Source: Roseiarcus sp963835885 (GTDB taxonomy: Bacteria > Pseudomonadota > Alphaproteobacteria > Rhizobiales > Beijerinckiaceae). From it: 64,000 nt of DNA. This document shows, one piece after another, positions 1 to 9,252 of the stretch. The first letter of the stretch is position 1, and each line of letters begins with the position of its first letter. Below the pieces are notes generated by a model. That model made no database searches. It was not told where the DNA came from and was given only the letters and a program-made list of their open reading frames with translations. Where the stretch lies: contig CAWIHF010000006.1 in assembly GCA_963835885.1 (NCBI GenBank), positions 124,001-188,000 of the forward strand, in the 5' to 3' direction. Both the position numbers and the translations under genes were made by a program.

Positions 1-1
1 C

Positions 2-397
2 GGGCTAGGCGCCGCCATTTACACGCAGCGCTGCCAAGATCGCCTTCAACGCATCGCAGGTGAGGTCGCGAAGAGGGAAGCCGTTTACGCCGATTTCGTA
101 ATGATTGCTGCGAATTTGCTGCTGCTAGCCTTCGTACACGACGACATCTCGCCCACCGGCGATGAGCAACGCATGATCGGGCTTATTAACCGAATGAGGC
201 TGTTCGCGCCGAACAATATTGTGACTGGAGCGGAGGCGGTGCTCAAAGCCATTTTGGAGATCGCGCTGAAGCCGAGTATCGAACTCCGGCAACTCGCGAA
301 AGAGGCGTTGTCCAAGAGCCTCGAACCCGATCCGCTTCTCGCGTTCAGCTCGATTTGCCGGGCGGAATTGGATCGCTTGCGTCAGACGGGCGTGTAA
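2..397 (+). CDS. conserved hypothetical protein, 5' end outside window
   Basis: The frame is open from the left edge and ends with TAA at 395-397, giving about 131 visible codons. It has a hydrophobic stretch around the motif ANLLLLAF followed by a charged, helical C-terminal half with the segments GLINRMRLFAP and IALKPSIELRQLAKEAL. From memory this resembles a family of uncharacterised, possibly membrane-anchored proteins common in Bradyrhizobium and relatives. No catalytic motif is visible. The true start lies upstream, so the internal ATG at 101 is not taken as the start. Function unknown. Confidence 0.6.
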   Translation, partial: GLGAAIYTQRCQDRLQRIAGEVAKREAVYADFVMIAANLLLLAFVHDDISPTGDEQRMIGLINRMRLFAPNNIVTGAEAVLKAILEIALKPSIELRQLAKEALSKSLEPDPLLAFSSICRAELDRLRQTGV

Positions 398-590
398 ACG
401 ACGTCGCCCATTGCCTCGTGCGCTTCCGTGGCAAGCAAGGCGGCTAAGCCCACTGCATGTTCATGAACGAAGATAGACGGCAAGCGCCCAGAACGCGTCG
501 GGAGTTGCGGGCGACGGTGCGAACAAGACCGGCAATGGACTTTAGTGCAGAACCTCTGTACCGCTAAAACTGCGCCACACCATCAGTGAA
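398..590. other. intergenic, no gene seen
   Basis: No convincing coding frame or RNA structure is visible between the upstream partial gene and the giant kinase. It probably carries the promoter of the latter, but no box could be assigned. Confidence 0.4.
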
Positions 591-3500
591 ATGTCGGTTC
601 CGCCCAAAACAGTCCGCTTGTTCCCAAGAGTGCCCAATGGCTGTTCTCTCGCGGTCAGCCACATTGCTCTGTCTCCGTTTGCCGGCGAAGGCGATCAGGG
701 TAGCCGCTGCCAGGTTCTATGGGAGGACGGCGAGCGCGTCTTTTGCCGAGGGTGGCGTCTGGGTGAGGACGGCAGCCGGAGCGCTGTCCTGATCGTTTCG
801 CCCGTCGCTGCACACCCGTCGCGCTCGAGCCTCGATCGCCTCGCCCACGAACACGGACTGAAGGAAGAGTTGGACAGCACGTGGGCGGTGCGGCCGCTGG
901 AGATCGTGCGTGACGGTGGTCGCACCCTGCTCGTGCTCGAGGACATCGGCGGTTTCGAGCCGCTCGAGCGGCTGCTCGACTCCCCCCTGGAGGTCGGGAG
1001 CTTCTTGCGCCTCGCCATCGGCATCGCCGTGGCCGTGGGCAGGCTGCACCAGCGCGGTCTTGTCCATAAGGACATCAAGCCGGCCAACATCCTGGTGAAC
1101 TGCGCCGACGGGGAGGCTCGGCTCACCGGATTCGGCGTCGCGACGCGCCTGACCCGCGAGCGGCAGTCGCCCGAGCCACCCGAATTTATCGCCGGCACGC
1201 TGGCCTACATGGCCCCCGAGCAGACCGGGCGGATGAATCGGTCGATTGATTCCCGCAGCGACCTCTACGCGCTCGGCGTCACATTTTATCGGATGCTCAC
1301 CGGGATTCTGCCGTTCACCGCCGCCGAGCCGTTGGAATGGGTGCACTGCCACATCGCGAAGACCCCGGCGCCGGCTGCGGAGAGGGTGAAAACTGTCCCA
1401 GCAGTTCTCTCCGATATCGTTATGAAGCTCATGGCCAAGACCGCGGAGGCGCGCTACCAGACAGCCGCCGGCGTCGAGCACGATCTGCGGCGCTGCCGCG
1501 CCCAGTGGGAAGCAGAGCGGCGCATCGACCCGTTTCCGTTGGGCGAGCGGGACCTGCCCGATCGCCTGATGATCCCCGAGAAGCTCTACGGGCGAGAGCA
1601 CGAGGTCGACGCCTTGCTCGCCGCTTTCGCTCGCATTGTCGCAGGTGGGGCGCCGGAGCTGGTCTTGGTCGCGGGCCAGGCCGGAGTCGGCAAGTCCGCG
1701 CTGGTGCATGAGCTGCACCGCGCGCTGGCGCCGCCACGCGGCCTGTTCGCGTCCGGCAAGTTCGACGAATACAAGCGCGACATTCCCTACGCCAGCCTGA
1801 CGCAAGCCCTAAAGGACCTGATCCGGCCGCTTTTGGGTAAGAACGAGGCCGAACTGGCTCCCTGGCGCGACGCGCTCACCACAGCGCTTGGCGCGAATGG
1901 CGCGCTCATGGCGACGCTGCTCCCCGACCTCGAACTCCTCATCGGCCCTCAGCCGCCGGCGCCGGAGCTGCCGCCGCGAGACGCGCAGCGCCGATTCCAG
2001 CTGGTGTTGCGGCGTCTCATCGGGGTCTTCGCCCGGCCGGAGCATCCGCTGGTGTTGTTCCTCGACGACCTGCAATGGCTCGATGCAGCCACGCTCGATC
2101 TCCTCGAGGACCTGCTGACACAACGGGATCTGCATGACCTGCTTCTGATCGGCGCCTATCGGGATGACGAGGTCATGCCCGCGCATCCCCTGATGCGGCG
2201 GCTGGCGGCGATCCGCCAGGCGGGCGGCTGGGTGCAGGAGATCGTCTTGAAGCCGCTCCGGCTTGGGGATGTGAACCGGATCGTTGCTGACGCCCTGCAC
2301 TCCGGCAGCGCCCGGCCGCTGGCCCGGCTTGTGCATGAGAAAACCGCCGGGAATCCGTTTTTCGCCATCCAGTTTCTGACTGCCCTAGCCGAGGAAGGAC
2401 TGCTCGTTTTCGATCGGGATGCGGCTCGCTGGACTTGGGACCTCGGGCGGATACGCGCCAAAGGCTACACCGACAATGTCGCGGATCTCATGTCGGGCAA
2501 GCTGCGGGGCTTGCCCGCTGCGACCCGGGCCGTCCTGAAGCGGCTGGCCTGTCTCGGCGACAGTGCGCCCATCGCCACCCTGGCCCTTGTCCAAGGCGGG
2601 ACCGAGGATGCCTTGCACACGGCCCTTTGGCCGGCGGTTCGGGCCAGGCTTCTGTTGCGGCATGCGGGGGCCTATCAGTTTCTGCATGACCGCGTGCGGG
2701 AGGCCGCCTATGCGTTGATCCCAGACGCCGGGCGGGCGGCGGCGCACCTCGCCATCGGCCGACGGCTCGCCGCGCTCGCCCCGCCGCGGACGGTCGAGGA
2801 GAGCGTCTTCGAGATCGTCGGCCAACTCAACCGCGGGGCCGCGCTCATCAACTCGGGCAAGGAGCGCGAGCGGCTCGCCGAGCTGAACCTCATTGCCGGC
2901 CGGCGCGCCAAGTCCTCGACCGCCTACGCCTCGGCGCTGACCTACCTCACCGCCGGGGCCTCCCTATTGCCGGCGGACGCGTGGAACCGGCGCCACGATC
3001 TCGCTTTCGCGCTCGAGCTCAATCGGGCCGAATGCGAGTTCCTCACCGGAGCGCTGGCGGAAGCGGAAGCGCGCCTCGCCGAACTGGCGGACCACGCCGC
3101 CGGCCACCCCGAGTTGGCAAGCCTCACCCGGCTGCAGGTCGACCTGTTCATGACACTCGGCCGAAGCGATCGCGCCGTGGCGGTCGGCCTCGCGTGTCTG
3201 CGCCGCTTCGGCATCGCCTGGTCGGCGCATCCGACGAAGGACGAGGTGAGGGACGAATACGCCGGCCTTTGGCGGCGGCTCGGCGATCGCTCGATCGAAG
3301 CGCTGATCGAGCTGCCCCCGATGGCGGATCCGGTCGCGCGCTCAGCGATTGATGTTCTCACCTCTCTCGTGACTCCGGCCTTGTTCACCGACGAGAACTT
3401 ACGTTGCCTCGTCATAGGCCGAATGGGGAACCTCAGCCTGGAGCACGGCAATAGCGACGCGTCGTGCTACGCCTATACCGCGGTGGGCAACGTGCTGGGC

Positions 3501-6500
3501 CTCACCTTCGGCGACTACCAGGCCGGGTTCCGCTTCAGCCAGCTTGGGCTTGACCTGTCGGACCAACCGGGAATGGAGCGGTTGAGAGCCCGTGTCTACC
3601 TGGCCTTCGGGAATCTCGCCAAACCATCGGCGCGGCATGCTCGGACGGGACGCCCGCTCGCCTCGCACGCCTTTGAAATCGCCCAGCGGGCCGGCGACCT
3701 CACCTACGCGGCGATTAGCCGCAACAACCTCCTGACGCAGCTTCTCGCGAGCGGCGCTCCGCTCGCCGAGGCGCAGCACGAGGCCGAGGCCGGACTCGAC
3801 TTCGCGCGCCGCGCCCGTTTCGCTCTGGTCGGCGGCCTCATCACCGCACAGCTCCAGTTGATCCGCACTCTCCGCGGGCTGACGCCGGTGTTCGGGCGCC
3901 TCAACGACGACGGATTCGACGAGCAGCAGTTCGAACGGCGGCTTGAGGGCGAGCCGAGTCTTGGGATCGCCGCCTGGATGTACTGGATGCGCAAGCTGCA
4001 GGCGCGCCTCCTCGCCGACGACGCCGCGGCCGCGGCCGCGGCGGCTGCAAAGGCAGAACGCCTCCTCTGGATGTCGCCGGCCATCTTCGAGCGGGCCGAC
4101 TACCACTTTTACGCCGCGCTGGCGCTGATCCGGCTCTGCGAGGCGGCGTCGGACGCCGAACAAGCCCAATATCAAGAGGGCCTGGCCGTCCACTACCGTC
4201 AGCTCCAGGCGTGGGCCGAACACTGCCCGGAAAACTTTGCAAGCCGCGGCGCTCTGATCGGCGCGGAGATCGCGCGCCTGGAGGGCCGTGAACTCGATGC
4301 CGGGCGTCTCTATGAGCAGGCCATCCGCTCGGCCCGGGCCAACGCGCTCCTCCATGACGAGGCGATAGCCTATGAGCGCGCCGCCACGTTCTACCTGGCG
4401 CGCGGGTTCGATGAGATTGCCGCGCTCTATCTTCGGAATGCCCGTCACGGCTACCTGCGTTGGGGAGCTGACGGCAAGGTGCGGAAGCTCGAGGACATGT
4501 ATCCGCAGCTCCGGGAGGAAGAGAGGGCGCCTGGCCCGACCAGCACGATCGGGGCGCGGCTCGAACACCTTGACCTCGCGACCGTGATCAAGGTGTCGCA
4601 GGCCGTCTCTGGCGAGTTCGTCCTTGAAAAACTGATCGATACGCTGATGCGGACTGCGCTGGCGCAGGCGGGCGCCGAGCGAGCTCTGCTGATACTCGCG
4701 CGCGGGGCCGGACAGAAAATCGCCGCGGAAGCCATGACCAGCGGCGACGCAGTGCTCGTCCATCTGCGTGATGAGGACGTATCCGAAACTGTTCTTCCGG
4801 GGTCGGTGCTTCAGTATGTGCTGCGCACGCGCGAGAGCGTCATTCTCGAAGATGCTGCCGCCGGATCCCCGTTTGCCTCCGATCCGTACATCAGTCGGAG
4901 CCAGGCCCGTTCCGTGCTTTGCCTGCCATTGCTCAATCAGTCCAGACTTGTCGGAGCGCTCTACCTCGAGAACAACCTCGCCCCTCATGTTTTCGCGCCC
5001 GGCCGGGTCGCCGTGCTGAAGCTGCTCGCCTCGCAAGCCTCAACCGCGCTGGAGAACACCCGCCTGTACGGCGATCTCGCGGAGCGCGAGGCGAAGATAC
5101 GGCGGCTGGTCGACGCCAACGTCATCGGGATCTTCACCTGGCATATTCCACGCGATGGCCCAGAGAGGGATGAAGGGTTCTTTCTCGAGGTCAATGACGC
5201 GTTTCTTCGCATGCTCGGATATGAACGGGAGGATTTCGTCTCGGGTCGTCTGCGACGATCCGACCTGACCCCGCCGGACTGGCGGGAGCGAGACATAAGA
5301 ACCGTCGCCGAGTTGCGAGAGTATGGGGTGTCGCAGCCGCTCGAGAAGGAGTACCTCCGCAAGGATGGCAGCCGTGTCCCGGTGTTGGTGGGCGCCGCCT
5401 GTTTCGATGAAACCCGAACGCACGGCGTGGCTTTTGTACTCGATCTGACCGAGCGCAAGCGGGCGGAGAATGATCTCCGCCGGAATGAAACCAGGTTGGA
5501 GGATGCGCAACGGGTCGCGCACGTTGGCTGGTGGGAGCGGGACTTTGCCACCAGTCGCGTATCTCTGTCAGCCGAGGCTTGTCGAATTTTCGGCATCCAG
5601 CCAGTCGACTTGCCCGACTGGCATGACCGCTGGCTCAATCTGATTCATCCGGAAGATCGACATCGAGCAGCCGAGGCCGCCGCAGCCGCGCTGCGCGGCG
5701 GTCCGCGCTACGATATCGAATATCGGGTGGTGAGGCCTGACGGCGCCTTGCGAACCGTTCACAGCCAGGGCGACGTAACCTGGGACAACTCGGGACGGCC
5801 TCTGCGCCAGTTTGGCGTCATGCAAGACATCACGGAGTTGAGGCAGGCGGAGCAAGGGCTGCGCGCGAGCGAGGCGCGCTTCCGCACTTTCGTGGACTAC
5901 GCGACGGATGCTTTCTTCGTGCTCGACGACCGTTCGACGGTCGTCGACGTAAATCTCCAAGCCTGCGATAGTCTAGGCTACAGCCGGGAAGAACTGATCG
6001 GCAGACATCGACGGGATTTTGACGCTGGTTTCGACGAAGCATCCGCCAAGAGTCTGAGGCAGCGCATCGCCGCCGGGGAATCGGTCATTTTCGAGACTCG
6101 CCATCGGCGCAAGGACGGGGCCTCCTTCCCGGTGGAGGTTCGCGTCGGCCAGTTTGAGCAGGGCGGGCGCCGGTTTTTGTGCCTGGTGCGCGACATCACC
6201 GAACGCAAGAGCGCGGAGGAAGCGCTGCGACGCAGCGAAGCTTACCTGGCCGAATCCCAGAGGCTCAGCCAGACGGGCACCTCGGTGTTCAACGCGACCG
6301 CGACTTTCTACTGGTCAGAGGAATGCTACCGGATCTGGGGGCTTGATCCGCTGCAGGGTCTCCCCGACCGTGAAACTGTGTGGCAACGGATCCATCCAGA
6401 CGATCGCGACCGGGTGCGCGCATTGATCCTGGAGGCGTTGCGCGAAAAAAGAGACTACGTGGTCGAGTCCAGAATCGTCCTTCCTGATGGGACAGTCAAA

Positions 6501-7343
6501 CATCTTGCATCCACCGGTCATCCTTTGCTTGGTGCGGATGGAGAGCGTGTTGAGATTGTCGCTACGCATGTCGATGTGACGGAACGCGTACGCGCGCAAG
6601 ACCAATCCGAGAAACTGCGCGAGTTGGAGGCGGATCTGGCGCATTTAAATCGCCTGAGCATAATGGGCGAGCTGACGGCCTCGCTGGCGCACGAAATTCT
6701 TCATCCGATCGCCACCGGGCGCAACAATGCCCGTGCAGCCGCGCGATTCTTGGAGATGCAACCGCCTAATCTCGGCGAGGTCAGGGAAGCGCTGGACTGC
6801 ATCGTAAGGGATGCCGATCGGGCAAAAGACATCGTCGACCGCGTGCGTGACCACGTCAAGAAGGCCCCTCCGCGAAAGGATCGCTTTGAAGTCAATGAGG
6901 CGATCGAGGAGGTGATCGTCATGGTGCGAAGTGCGATTGACAAGAACAAAGTCTCGATCCGCACCGATTTCATGGCCAATCCGACTCCCGTCGAGGGCGA
7001 TCGTGTTCAACTGCAGCAGGTCGTCCTGAACCTTGTGCTGAACGCAGTCGAGGCAATGAGCTCGGTGGAGGAGGGAGCGCGAGAGCTGTCGATCAGGACC
7101 GAGCATAGCCAGACCGGTGGCGTTCTTGTGCAAGTGCGCGATTCAGGGCCGGGCATCGATCGGGACCATCTCGACCGGGTTTTCGAGCCCTTCTACACGA
7201 CAAAGACCAGCGGAGTCGGGATGGGCCTATCGATCTGCCGGTCCATCATCCTCGCGCATGGGGGTCGGTTGTGGGTGGAGGGCAATAAACCCCGGGGCGC
7301 CGTATTTCAGTTTACGCTGCCCGCGGCGCAACTCAACTCATGA
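591..7343 (+). CDS. trifunctional Ser/Thr kinase / AAA ATPase / PAS-sensor histidine kinase
   Basis: A 2250-residue signalling protein of the known trifunctional serine/threonine-kinase, ATP-binding and sensor-histidine-kinase type. Domains in order: protein kinase about 60-310, with the catalytic loop HKDIKPANIL near 158-168 and APE-like MAPEQTGR; AAA ATPase with Walker A GQAGVGKS (about 362-369) and Walker B LVLFLDDLQWLD (about 487-497); a long helical repeat region to about 1310; GAF about 1330-1495; four PAS domains starting near 1502, 1638, 1763 and 1887; then HisKA with phospho-acceptor His about 2034 in SLAHEILHPIA, N box NLVLNAVEAM and G boxes DSGPGI and GMGLSI. No receiver domain is fused. 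The DFG position reads GFG, which I believe is usual in this family. The GC-rich frame is uninterrupted over 6.7 kb. The first 30 residues are poorly conserved in character, so a later start is possible. No transmembrane segment, hence probably cytoplasmic. Confidence 0.93.
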   Translation: MSVPPKTVRLFPRVPNGCSLAVSHIALSPFAGEGDQGSRCQVLWEDGERVFCRGWRLGEDGSRSAVLIVSPVAAHPSRSSLDRLAHEHGLKEELDSTWAVRPLEIVRDGGRTLLVLEDIGGFEPLERLLDSPLEVGSFLRLAIGIAVAVGRLHQRGLVHKDIKPANILVNCADGEARLTGFGVATRLTRERQSPEPPEFIAGTLAYMAPEQTGRMNRSIDSRSDLYALGVTFYRMLTGILPFTAAEPLEWVHCHIAKTPAPAAERVKTVPAVLSDIVMKLMAKTAEARYQTAAGVEHDLRRCRAQWEAERRIDPFPLGERDLPDRLMIPEKLYGREHEVDALLAAFARIVAGGAPELVLVAGQAGVGKSALVHELHRALAPPRGLFASGKFDEYKRDIPYASLTQALKDLIRPLLGKNEAELAPWRDALTTALGANGALMATLLPDLELLIGPQPPAPELPPRDAQRRFQLVLRRLIGVFARPEHPLVLFLDDLQWLDAATLDLLEDLLTQRDLHDLLLIGAYRDDEVMPAHPLMRRLAAIRQAGGWVQEIVLKPLRLGDVNRIVADALHSGSARPLARLVHEKTAGNPFFAIQFLTALAEEGLLVFDRDAARWTWDLGRIRAKGYTDNVADLMSGKLRGLPAATRAVLKRLACLGDSAPIATLALVQGGTEDALHTALWPAVRARLLLRHAGAYQFLHDRVREAAYALIPDAGRAAAHLAIGRRLAALAPPRTVEESVFEIVGQLNRGAALINSGKERERLAELNLIAGRRAKSSTAYASALTYLTAGASLLPADAWNRRHDLAFALELNRAECEFLTGALAEAEARLAELADHAAGHPELASLTRLQVDLFMTLGRSDRAVAVGLACLRRFGIAWSAHPTKDEVRDEYAGLWRRLGDRSIEALIELPPMADPVARSAIDVLTSLVTPALFTDENLRCLVIGRMGNLSLEHGNSDASCYAYTAVGNVLGLTFGDYQAGFRFSQLGLDLSDQPGMERLRARVYLAFGNLAKPSARHARTGRPLASHAFEIAQRAGDLTYAAISRNNLLTQLLASGAPLAEAQHEAEAGLDFARRARFALVGGLITAQLQLIRTLRGLTPVFGRLNDDGFDEQQFERRLEGEPSLGIAAWMYWMRKLQARLLADDAAAAAAAAAKAERLLWMSPAIFERADYHFYAALALIRLCEAASDAEQAQYQEGLAVHYRQLQAWAEHCPENFASRGALIGAEIARLEGRELDAGRLYEQAIRSARANALLHDEAIAYERAATFYLARGFDEIAALYLRNARHGYLRWGADGKVRKLEDMYPQLREEERAPGPTSTIGARLEHLDLATVIKVSQAVSGEFVLEKLIDTLMRTALAQAGAERALLILARGAGQKIAAEAMTSGDAVLVHLRDEDVSETVLPGSVLQYVLRTRESVILEDAAAGSPFASDPYISRSQARSVLCLPLLNQSRLVGALYLENNLAPHVFAPGRVAVLKLLASQASTALENTRLYGDLAEREAKIRRLVDANVIGIFTWHIPRDGPERDEGFFLEVNDAFLRMLGYEREDFVSGRLRRSDLTPPDWRERDIRTVAELREYGVSQPLEKEYLRKDGSRVPVLVGAACFDETRTHGVAFVLDLTERKRAENDLRRNETRLEDAQRVAHVGWWERDFATSRVSLSAEACRIFGIQPVDLPDWHDRWLNLIHPEDRHRAAEAAAAALRGGPRYDIEYRVVRPDGALRTVHSQGDVTWDNSGRPLRQFGVMQDITELRQAEQGLRASEARFRTFVDYATDAFFVLDDRSTVVDVNLQACDSLGYSREELIGRHRRDFDAGFDEASAKSLRQRIAAGESVIFETRHRRKDGASFPVEVRVGQFEQGGRRFLCLVRDITERKSAEEALRRSEAYLAESQRLSQTGTSVFNATATFYWSEECYRIWGLDPLQGLPDRETVWQRIHPDDRDRVRALILEALREKRDYVVESRIVLPDGTVKHLASTGHPLLGADGERVEIVATHVDVTERVRAQDQSEKLRELEADLAHLNRLSIMGELTASLAHEILHPIATGRNNARAAARFLEMQPPNLGEVREALDCIVRDADRAKDIVDRVRDHVKKAPPRKDRFEVNEAIEEVIVMVRSAIDKNKVSIRTDFMANPTPVEGDRVQLQQVVLNLVLNAVEAMSSVEEGARELSIRTEHSQTGGVLVQVRDSGPGIDRDHLDRVFEPFYTTKTSGVGMGLSICRSIILAHGGRLWVEGNKPRGAVFQFTLPAAQLNS

Positions 7344-7461
7344 GCAGCGACGTCCGCCCCTCCTTACGCGCCTTCGGCGCTTCGGAGTTCTCGGCCGGGA
7401 CGCATTCGGTTGCGCTCCGCCTGCCAACTGTCGTGTCGCTGCAAAAAAGCCGCATCGCTTT

Positions 7462-9010
7462 TCAAGGGCTGGCCTTCAGGTTTACGACGTTCCAGGACGC
7501 CGGCGGCAGCTCCATTCTGACCGTCTTGCTGCCGACGACGACGCCGCCGAGCCTTCCAGGCTTCACCCGCATTGGCGCCGCTTTCGTATTGGCGGCTTCG
7601 AGATCGCTGTCCGTCAGCACTGCCGCCTCGGCCAAAGTGAGCCTGCCGAGGCCTTGCAGTTCGACCAGGACGGTCATCTCTTGATCCACGTCGCGATTGA
7701 GCGCGAACAGCGCGAGGCTGCCGTCGTCTTGCACGACCGCCGCGAGCTTGAGATAGGTCGCCTGCGGGACCGGAAACAGGGCGTCCTCGACCGAGTACGG
7801 ATCGTAATAGGCCGCTGCGTAGGTCTCGCACTCGACCCTGGCGCGCAACACGTCGCCGCGCGCCAATCGGCTCGTCTGGGCGAAGGGATAGAAGATCGTC
7901 TGCCGCCAGGCCGGGCCGCCGGTCTCGGTCGTGATCGGTGCGATCACGTTGGCGAGCTGGGCGATGCAGGCGCTGCGTACGCGGTCGGCGTGATTGACGA
8001 GCGAGATGAGAACGCCGCCAACCGCCAGCGCATCCTCGACCGAGTAGACTTCCTCCAAAATCGGCGGCGCGATCGGCCATCCGCGGCGCACTCGGTACTC
8101 GAAGGGCCGCCGCGTGCGATACCAGACGTTCCATTCGTCGAGGCTCACCATGATCCGCTTCGACGAACGGCGCTTGGCGGCGGCGGCGTCGGCGACGGCG
8201 ATCACCCCTTCGATGAAGGCGTCGATCAGGTCGGCGCTGGCGAGCAAGGCCGGCGTGTCGTCCTTCCAGTTATTCACATAGGTGTGCAACGAGATCCAGT
8301 CGACCTGGTCAAACGCGTGCTCCAGCACCGTCGCGTCCCAGTAGCCGTAGGTCGCCCTGTTGAGCCCCGAGGACCCGGACGCGCCCAGTTGGATCGAACT
8401 CGTCTGCCCAGCGCATCATCTTGGCGGCTCGTAGCGCGAGCCCGCCATATTCCTCGGCGCTGTTGACGGCCGTCTGCCAGTCGCCATCCATCTCATTGCC
8501 GAGGCACCAGAACTTGACACCGTGCGGCTTGTCCCAGCCATGCGCCTTGCGGAGCTCCGACAGCATGGTCCCGCCCGGATGGTTGCAGTACTCGACGAGA
8601 TTGGCGGCGTCCTGCGGCCCCCGCGTGCCGAGGTTGACGACGAGCATAGGCTCGACGCCGGCGGCGTTGCACCAGTCGATGAACTCATTCGTGCCGAACC
8701 TGTTGGATTCGGTGGATTGCCAAGCGTAGTTGAGGCGCCTCGGCCGCTCCCCGACAGGACCGACACCGTCTTCCCATCTATAGGTGGAGACGAAGTTGCC
8801 GCCGGGATACTTGATGACCGTGGGACCAAGCTCCTTGACGAGGTCGAGCACGTCGCGGCGAAACCCCCGTTCGTCGGCGGTGGGATGGCCGGGCTCGTAG
8901 ATGCCGCCGTAGACCCCGCGCCCGAGATGCTCAATGAAGGCGCCAAACAGGCGCCGATCGATGCGGCCGATGGTGAAGTTTCGGTCGAGTAGGACTTTAG
9001 CTTGCCGCAT
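7462..9010 (-). pseudogene. abfA: GH51 alpha-L-arabinofuranosidase, one frameshift
   Basis: Two adjacent minus-strand frames make one GH51 enzyme that releases terminal arabinofuranose from arabinan or arabinoxylan. The N-terminal part (9010 to about 8395) has the barrel start GAFIEHLGRGVYGGIYEPGH, the KYPGGNF segment and the acid/base glutamate in GNEMDG. The C-terminal part (about 8395 to 7462) has the nucleophile region SLDEWNVWY and the C-terminal beta domain. The break is in the sequence read GACGAGTTCGATCC on the minus strand (near 8390-8402): dropping one base joins WADE to SIQLGASGSSG, as expected in this family. There is no signal peptide, so the enzyme would be intracellular. It sits between two histidine kinase genes. 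A single indel in an otherwise well-kept gene could be a sequencing error. Confidence 0.87.
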
Positions 9011-9252
9011 CGGGCAGTCCCCATTCTATAAAAGGAAGAATGCAACGCGGCGCCATCGCTTGCAATGGGCGATCGGACGGCCGTAATCCGAATTTCACGC
9101 GCCGGCTCGCGCTGAGTTTCGAACTCGCGGGATGGACGCCGGTCTGATGATGGCGACAGCTCGCCCCATGATTGCTAAATTGCTGTATACGGTCGGCGAA
9201 TGAACATCCGCAGCAGCGAGGACGGCGCACCAGACGAGCTTTTTGGCGCAGC

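Noticed and set aside
3399..5036. 545-codon minus-strand open frame inside the giant kinase
   Set aside because: Antisense shadow of the helical and GAF regions; no start context or domain.
7117..8466. 449-codon plus-strand open frame
   Set aside because: It is the complement of the GH51 arabinofuranosidase and the 3' end of the kinase gene; its translation is Arg/His-rich with no family pattern.
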